From NIOZ-UU13 sp964653075 (GTDB taxonomy: Bacteria > Planctomycetota > Phycisphaerae > Sedimentisphaerales > Anaerobacaceae), in assembly GCA_964653075.1 (NCBI GenBank), contig CAZZAX010000009.1:9224-73223 (forward strand): a stretch of 64,000 nt of DNA. Direction: 5' to 3'. Under the pieces are notes generated by a model, which was not told the origin of the DNA, made no database searches, and saw only the letters and a program-made list of their open reading frames with translations. Positions 61,171 to 64,000 of this stretch are shown here, one piece after another. Every line of letters starts with the position of its first letter. Position 1 is the stretch's first letter. Made by a program: the position numbers and the translations under genes.

Positions 61171-62508
61171 ATGTTTTCAAGGATTTTGATAGCAAATCGA
61201 GGTGAAATTGCGCTTCGTATCATCCGTGCCTGTCACGAGCTTAATATTGAGGCGGTTGTGGTTTATTCAGAGGCGGACCGGGACACTTCATACCTGGAGC
61301 TGGCTGATGAAGCCATTTGTATCGGGCCGCCCGACTGTGCTAAAAGTTATCTGAATATACCCCGTATTATAAGTGCCGCTGAGATTAGCGATGTTGAGGC
61401 AATTCATCCCGGTTATGGCTTTCTGGCTGAGAACATAAACTTTGCCCAGATATGCCGTGACTGCGGGATAACATTCATTGGCCCGCCCGTTGAGGCGATG
61501 CAGGTGCTTGGCGACAAGGTCCAGGCCCGGGAGCTGGCGAGAAAGGCGGGTGTGCCGATTGTGCCCGGTTCCGATGGCGCTATCGAAGAGGAATCGTCGG
61601 CGCTGAAGCTTGCAAACAAGATGGGGTATCCCGTAATATTAAAAGCCACTTCCGGCGGAGGTGGACGAGGTATGAGAGTTGTCCATAACGACATCACTCT
61701 GCGTTCGGCATTTAGTGCTGCCCGTGCCGAGGCCCAGGCCGCCTTCGGTGACGGAAGCATCTATCTGGAAAAGTTCATAGTCGAACCTCGGCATGTCGAG
61801 GTCCAGGTAATGGCCGATATGCACGGCAATGCTTTACACTTTTATGAAAGAGACTGCTCCATTCAGCGAAGACATCAAAAGATGATTGAGGAGTCCCCAT
61901 GTCCGGTCCTGGATAAGCACACAAGAGGGCAGCTTGCCGAGGCCGCCTTGAAGATTATAAAAAAGGCCAAATATATTAATGCCGCAACCGTTGAGTTTCT
62001 TTTAGACAACGATAAAAACTTTTATTTTATAGAGGCGAACACGCGGATTCAGGTCGAGCATCCCGTTACTGAAATGGTAACCGGCCACGACTTGATTAAG
62101 TGGCAGTTGAAAATTGCCGCCGGTCTGCCTGTCAAATTGAGCCAGAAAAATATTAAGCATACCGGCGTGGCAATAGAATGCCGGATTAATGCCGAGGACC
62201 CTGAGAATAATTTTGCTCCTTCTCCGGGTACGATTAGGCGGCTAATTCTTCCCGGCGGTCCCGGCGTCAGAGTCGATACCCATGTGCATCAGGGCTTGTC
62301 CATCTCGACGAGCTATGATTCGATGATTGCCAAGCTCATTGTCCATCAAAGAACGCGAACCGAAGCCATTGCTACAATGAAAAGGGCTCTGAGAGAATTC
62401 ATTATCGAGCCGGTCAAGACGACTATACCGGCCTGCCTTGACATCCTCTCTCACAATCTTTTCGTCAAGAATAAAATCGACACCGGTTTCGTCGAGCGCA
62501 ACTTCTAA
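61171..62508 (+). CDS. accC: Biotin carboxylase subunit of acetyl-CoA carboxylase
   Basis: This 445-residue ATP-grasp enzyme carboxylates the biotin on AccB using bicarbonate, the first half-reaction of fatty acid synthesis. The opening MFSRILIANRGEIALRIIRA is diagnostic. HPGYGFLAEN, the glycine-rich ATP lid KATSGGGGRGMRVV, ERDCSIQRRHQKMIEE and FIEANTRIQVEHPVTE hold the catalytic and metal-binding residues. Length matches AccC exactly. The accD and accA genes are not in the window. Confidence 0.97.
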   Translation: MFSRILIANRGEIALRIIRACHELNIEAVVVYSEADRDTSYLELADEAICIGPPDCAKSYLNIPRIISAAEISDVEAIHPGYGFLAENINFAQICRDCGITFIGPPVEAMQVLGDKVQARELARKAGVPIVPGSDGAIEEESSALKLANKMGYPVILKATSGGGGRGMRVVHNDITLRSAFSAARAEAQAAFGDGSIYLEKFIVEPRHVEVQVMADMHGNALHFYERDCSIQRRHQKMIEESPCPVLDKHTRGQLAEAALKIIKKAKYINAATVEFLLDNDKNFYFIEANTRIQVEHPVTEMVTGHDLIKWQLKIAAGLPVKLSQKNIKHTGVAIECRINAEDPENNFAPSPGTIRRLILPGGPGVRVDTHVHQGLSISTSYDSMIAKLIVHQRTRTEAIATMKRALREFIIEPVKTTIPACLDILSHNLFVKNKIDTGFVERNF

Positions 62509-62836
62509 TCTTCCGACCTGTAATTTCAAGTAAGCAGAAAATAATCAGATAGTGTAAATGGGGCTATTTTTGTTTGATATTATTTTCGTTCGTGTAATAA
62601 ATCTTCTGTCAATTTGTCGCACGTTAAAGTTAATTACTGTGTAATTGCCCTTAACGGAAAAAAATACACGAAACGAAAACAACCTGGCTGATGGTCCGAG
62701 GAGATGCGTGTAAATCAGTTCCACTTTTGTGGAAATCAGGGGCCAACCGATAGCACAGCCACTGGGCTAAACATTACAGCACTTACAATGACGGCGCTTT
62801 CGATTGGCCCTTTGCTAATCTATCTAAAGCTTTAAT
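62509..62836. other. Intergenic region after accC
   Basis: These 328 bases lie between the ends of accC and the convergent small membrane protein. A perfect TTCCAC-TTTT-GTGGAA hairpin lies near 62721-62736, without a T-run. Nothing else is recognised. Confidence 0.4.
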
Positions 62837-63094
62837 CTATCCCTGATGATGGTGAACAGCCGGTTTTCTATAAAACAGGAAGAAAATAATCGCCAGGGCA
62901 ATCAAGCCGACGAGCCCATTGTCGCCCAGTTGACTAAGCAGCCCGGTCATATTTTCGACAATTCCTCCTAAGAAAGGAACCTGGGTTTGACCGCCAAAAA
63001 GGATTTCAATCGTAATCCCAAGGGCAATCAGCAATAAGAATATTTCGGTAATTTCACCAATCCATCTTTTTGCTTCTTCAAGAAACCGCATCAT
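62837..63094 (-). CDS. Small two-helix membrane protein
   Basis: This 85-residue protein has two clear transmembrane segments (ITEIFLLLIALGITIEILFG and LVGLIALAIIFFLFYR) joined by a loop with FLGGIVENMTGLLSQLG. The tail is HHHQG, a native histidine cluster. AGGAG precedes adjacent ATGs at 63094 and 63091. The family is not recognised. It looks like a real gene because of the ribosome site and clean topology. It stands alone on the minus strand. Confidence 0.75.
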   Translation of the reverse strand: MMRFLEEAKRWIGEITEIFLLLIALGITIEILFGGQTQVPFLGGIVENMTGLLSQLGDNGLVGLIALAIIFFLFYRKPAVHHHQG

Positions 63095-63441
63095 TTACTC
63101 TCCTAAATTTAAGTAATAAAAAAACACGAATTACAATCACACTGGAGAATGTCCTCGGCAAATTTTATGAAATTTCTTTAATTTATGACTATGATTTGAA
63201 ATGAAGTAGTTGTCTGTAATAGTCCCGAATATTTGAATATTTTGATGTGAATATTTAAGACAACCTGTATATCAATATTGAAAAGGGGGTTTAAATGAGT
63301 CTGTTACTGTCAAATAGAAGCTGTGAGGAGATATATGAGTAAATTTATCACTTGTGCATTTTTTATTTAATCAAAAAAAAATGAACAATTAGTTAATCCG
63401 GGATCAATCGTCGCTACAAGTAGCTGGGTTTCCGATATGAC
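63095..63441. other. AT-rich intergenic region with GAATATTT repeats
   Basis: These 347 bases lie between the small membrane protein and the end of a LamG-family gene. GAATATTT occurs three times at 63227-63234, 63235-63242 and 63249-63256, which could be a regulator site for the membrane protein gene. No ORF is supported. Confidence 0.4.
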
Positions 63442-64000
63442 CTACCGATACAGACGAATGTCATCGAAGTACATCATACCTGCACCGCCAGCCACAGGTT
63501 TGGTCCTGTTACCGAAGCCAAGAGTAATCGAATTGACATTGGCAAGGTTCACACCCTGGTCTGCAAAGCGCGTCAGGTCGATATTCCATGCTTTCCAACT
63601 ACTTAACAGTGCTGCATCAGGATTATCATGATTGACCACGGCGTTGCCATTGAGAGAAACGTACAAATTCTCGGCGGCATTGGCCGAGCCGCCGCGGAAC
63701 CAAATCGTTAGAGTGTTGAGACCTTTCACTGTCCAGTCACGATTGGAAGTTAATGTCAAAGTCGCCTCAGATTTGCCGACTGCATTATTGTAGGCCATCG
63801 GCATCGAACAAAAGCCACTGTGAACAATAGTCTGCTCAGCGAATGGGGGATTGGCGTGACCAACGACAGAGCCGTTTATGGCCGGGTTGTCGAATCCATC
63901 CACCCAGACATTGAATATCCTGTTGCTGGACGGATCAGCAGGATCAAGGTCATTGTAAGCCTCAAAATCGTCTATGATAAGGAAGTTGGCCGTAGTAAAG
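63442..64000 (-). CDS. C-terminal part of a fourth LamG-family secreted protein (cut by window edge)
   Basis: The frame ends at TAG 63442-63444 and stays open to the right edge (about 185 codons). It covers the C-terminal domain shared with the three LamG proteins at 34731-42121: FTTANFLIIDDFEAYNDLDP at the edge, then NPAINGSVVGHANPPFAEQT, AENLYVSLNGNAVVNHDNPD, FADQGVNLANVNSITLGFGN and MMYFDDIRLYR at the end. The preceding WSFTTAN-type junction suggests fn3-like repeats continue beyond the window. It is on the opposite strand and 21 kb from the triplet, so it is a dispersed paralogue. Confidence 0.92.
   Translation of the reverse strand, partial: FTTANFLIIDDFEAYNDLDPADPSSNRIFNVWVDGFDNPAINGSVVGHANPPFAEQTIVHSGFCSMPMAYNNAVGKSEATLTLTSNRDWTVKGLNTLTIWFRGGSANAAENLYVSLNGNAVVNHDNPDAALLSSWKAWNIDLTRFADQGVNLANVNSITLGFGNRTKPVAGGAGMMYFDDIRLYR

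Noticed and set aside
1..64000. CRISPR array or prophage
   Set aside because: No regularly spaced direct repeats of suitable size, Cas genes, integrases or phage structural genes were seen.

Overview
The window reads as a chromosome segment of a polysaccharide-degrading planctomycete, most likely of the class Phycisphaerae. This is inferred from six formylglycine-type sulfatases with twin-arginine signals, Tat-exported Gfo/Idh/MocA oxidoreductases, DUF1080/ThuA/HEAT proteins, LamG proteins built from repeats carrying TYYWRxDE and WSF, and intergenic repeats whose minus strand would encode KTNPIQTQ-like peptides. There is no rRNA, tRNA or CRISPR array that I can see.

Layout. (1) 1-5042, minus: gltB and the start of gltD (glutamate synthase, 8-base overlap). 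(2) 5617-34270: a large catabolic region. A six-gene plus-strand run holds GH29 fucosidase, sulfatase, heparinase II/III-like lyase, sulfatase, GH32 and sulfatase. It is followed by a convergent sulfatase, an unrecognised exported protein, a Gfo/Idh/MocA oxidoreductase, a DUF1080-ThuA-HEAT-F5/8C protein, threonine aldolase (minus), a sulfatase plus GH16 pair, a BNR beta-propeller protein, a redoxin, a sixth sulfatase and an LpxL-like acyltransferase. (3) 34731-42121: three tandem paralogous secreted LamG proteins with a shared leader, closed by a clear terminator; a fourth relative enters from the right edge (63442-64000). (4) 42216-48971: a DUF4432-thioredoxin fusion, intergenic repeats, an AT-rich three-gene overlapping cassette containing a TIGR04255-like protein, a second Gfo/Idh/MocA protein and a MITE-like or attC-like element. 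(5) 48972-63094: sialate O-acetylesterase, then mostly housekeeping genes: argJ, a membrane pyrophosphatase, rsfS, argS, yjbQ, a YggS-type PLP protein, a SpoIIE-type phosphatase, accB and accC, and a small membrane protein.

How the genes fit together. The catabolic region looks like a polysaccharide-utilisation locus without SusC/SusD. Sulfatases remove sulfate, GH29 removes fucose, GH16, the Hepar_II_III-like protein and perhaps the propeller protein cut backbones, the esterase removes O-acetyl groups, and the oxidoreductase plus DUF1080 proteins may process keto-sugars. A sulfated, fucose-containing polysaccharide of algal or animal-mucin type is the simplest inferred substrate, but the set is mixed (GH32 is a fructosidase family). 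No transporter, regulator or sulfatase-maturation enzyme lies inside the window.

Most promising for novelty: the three-gene cassette at 44780-46567, the LamG triplet with its repeated leader, the DUF4432-thioredoxin fusion, the 148-156 base element at 48705-48860, and the structured intergenic element at 57502-57563.
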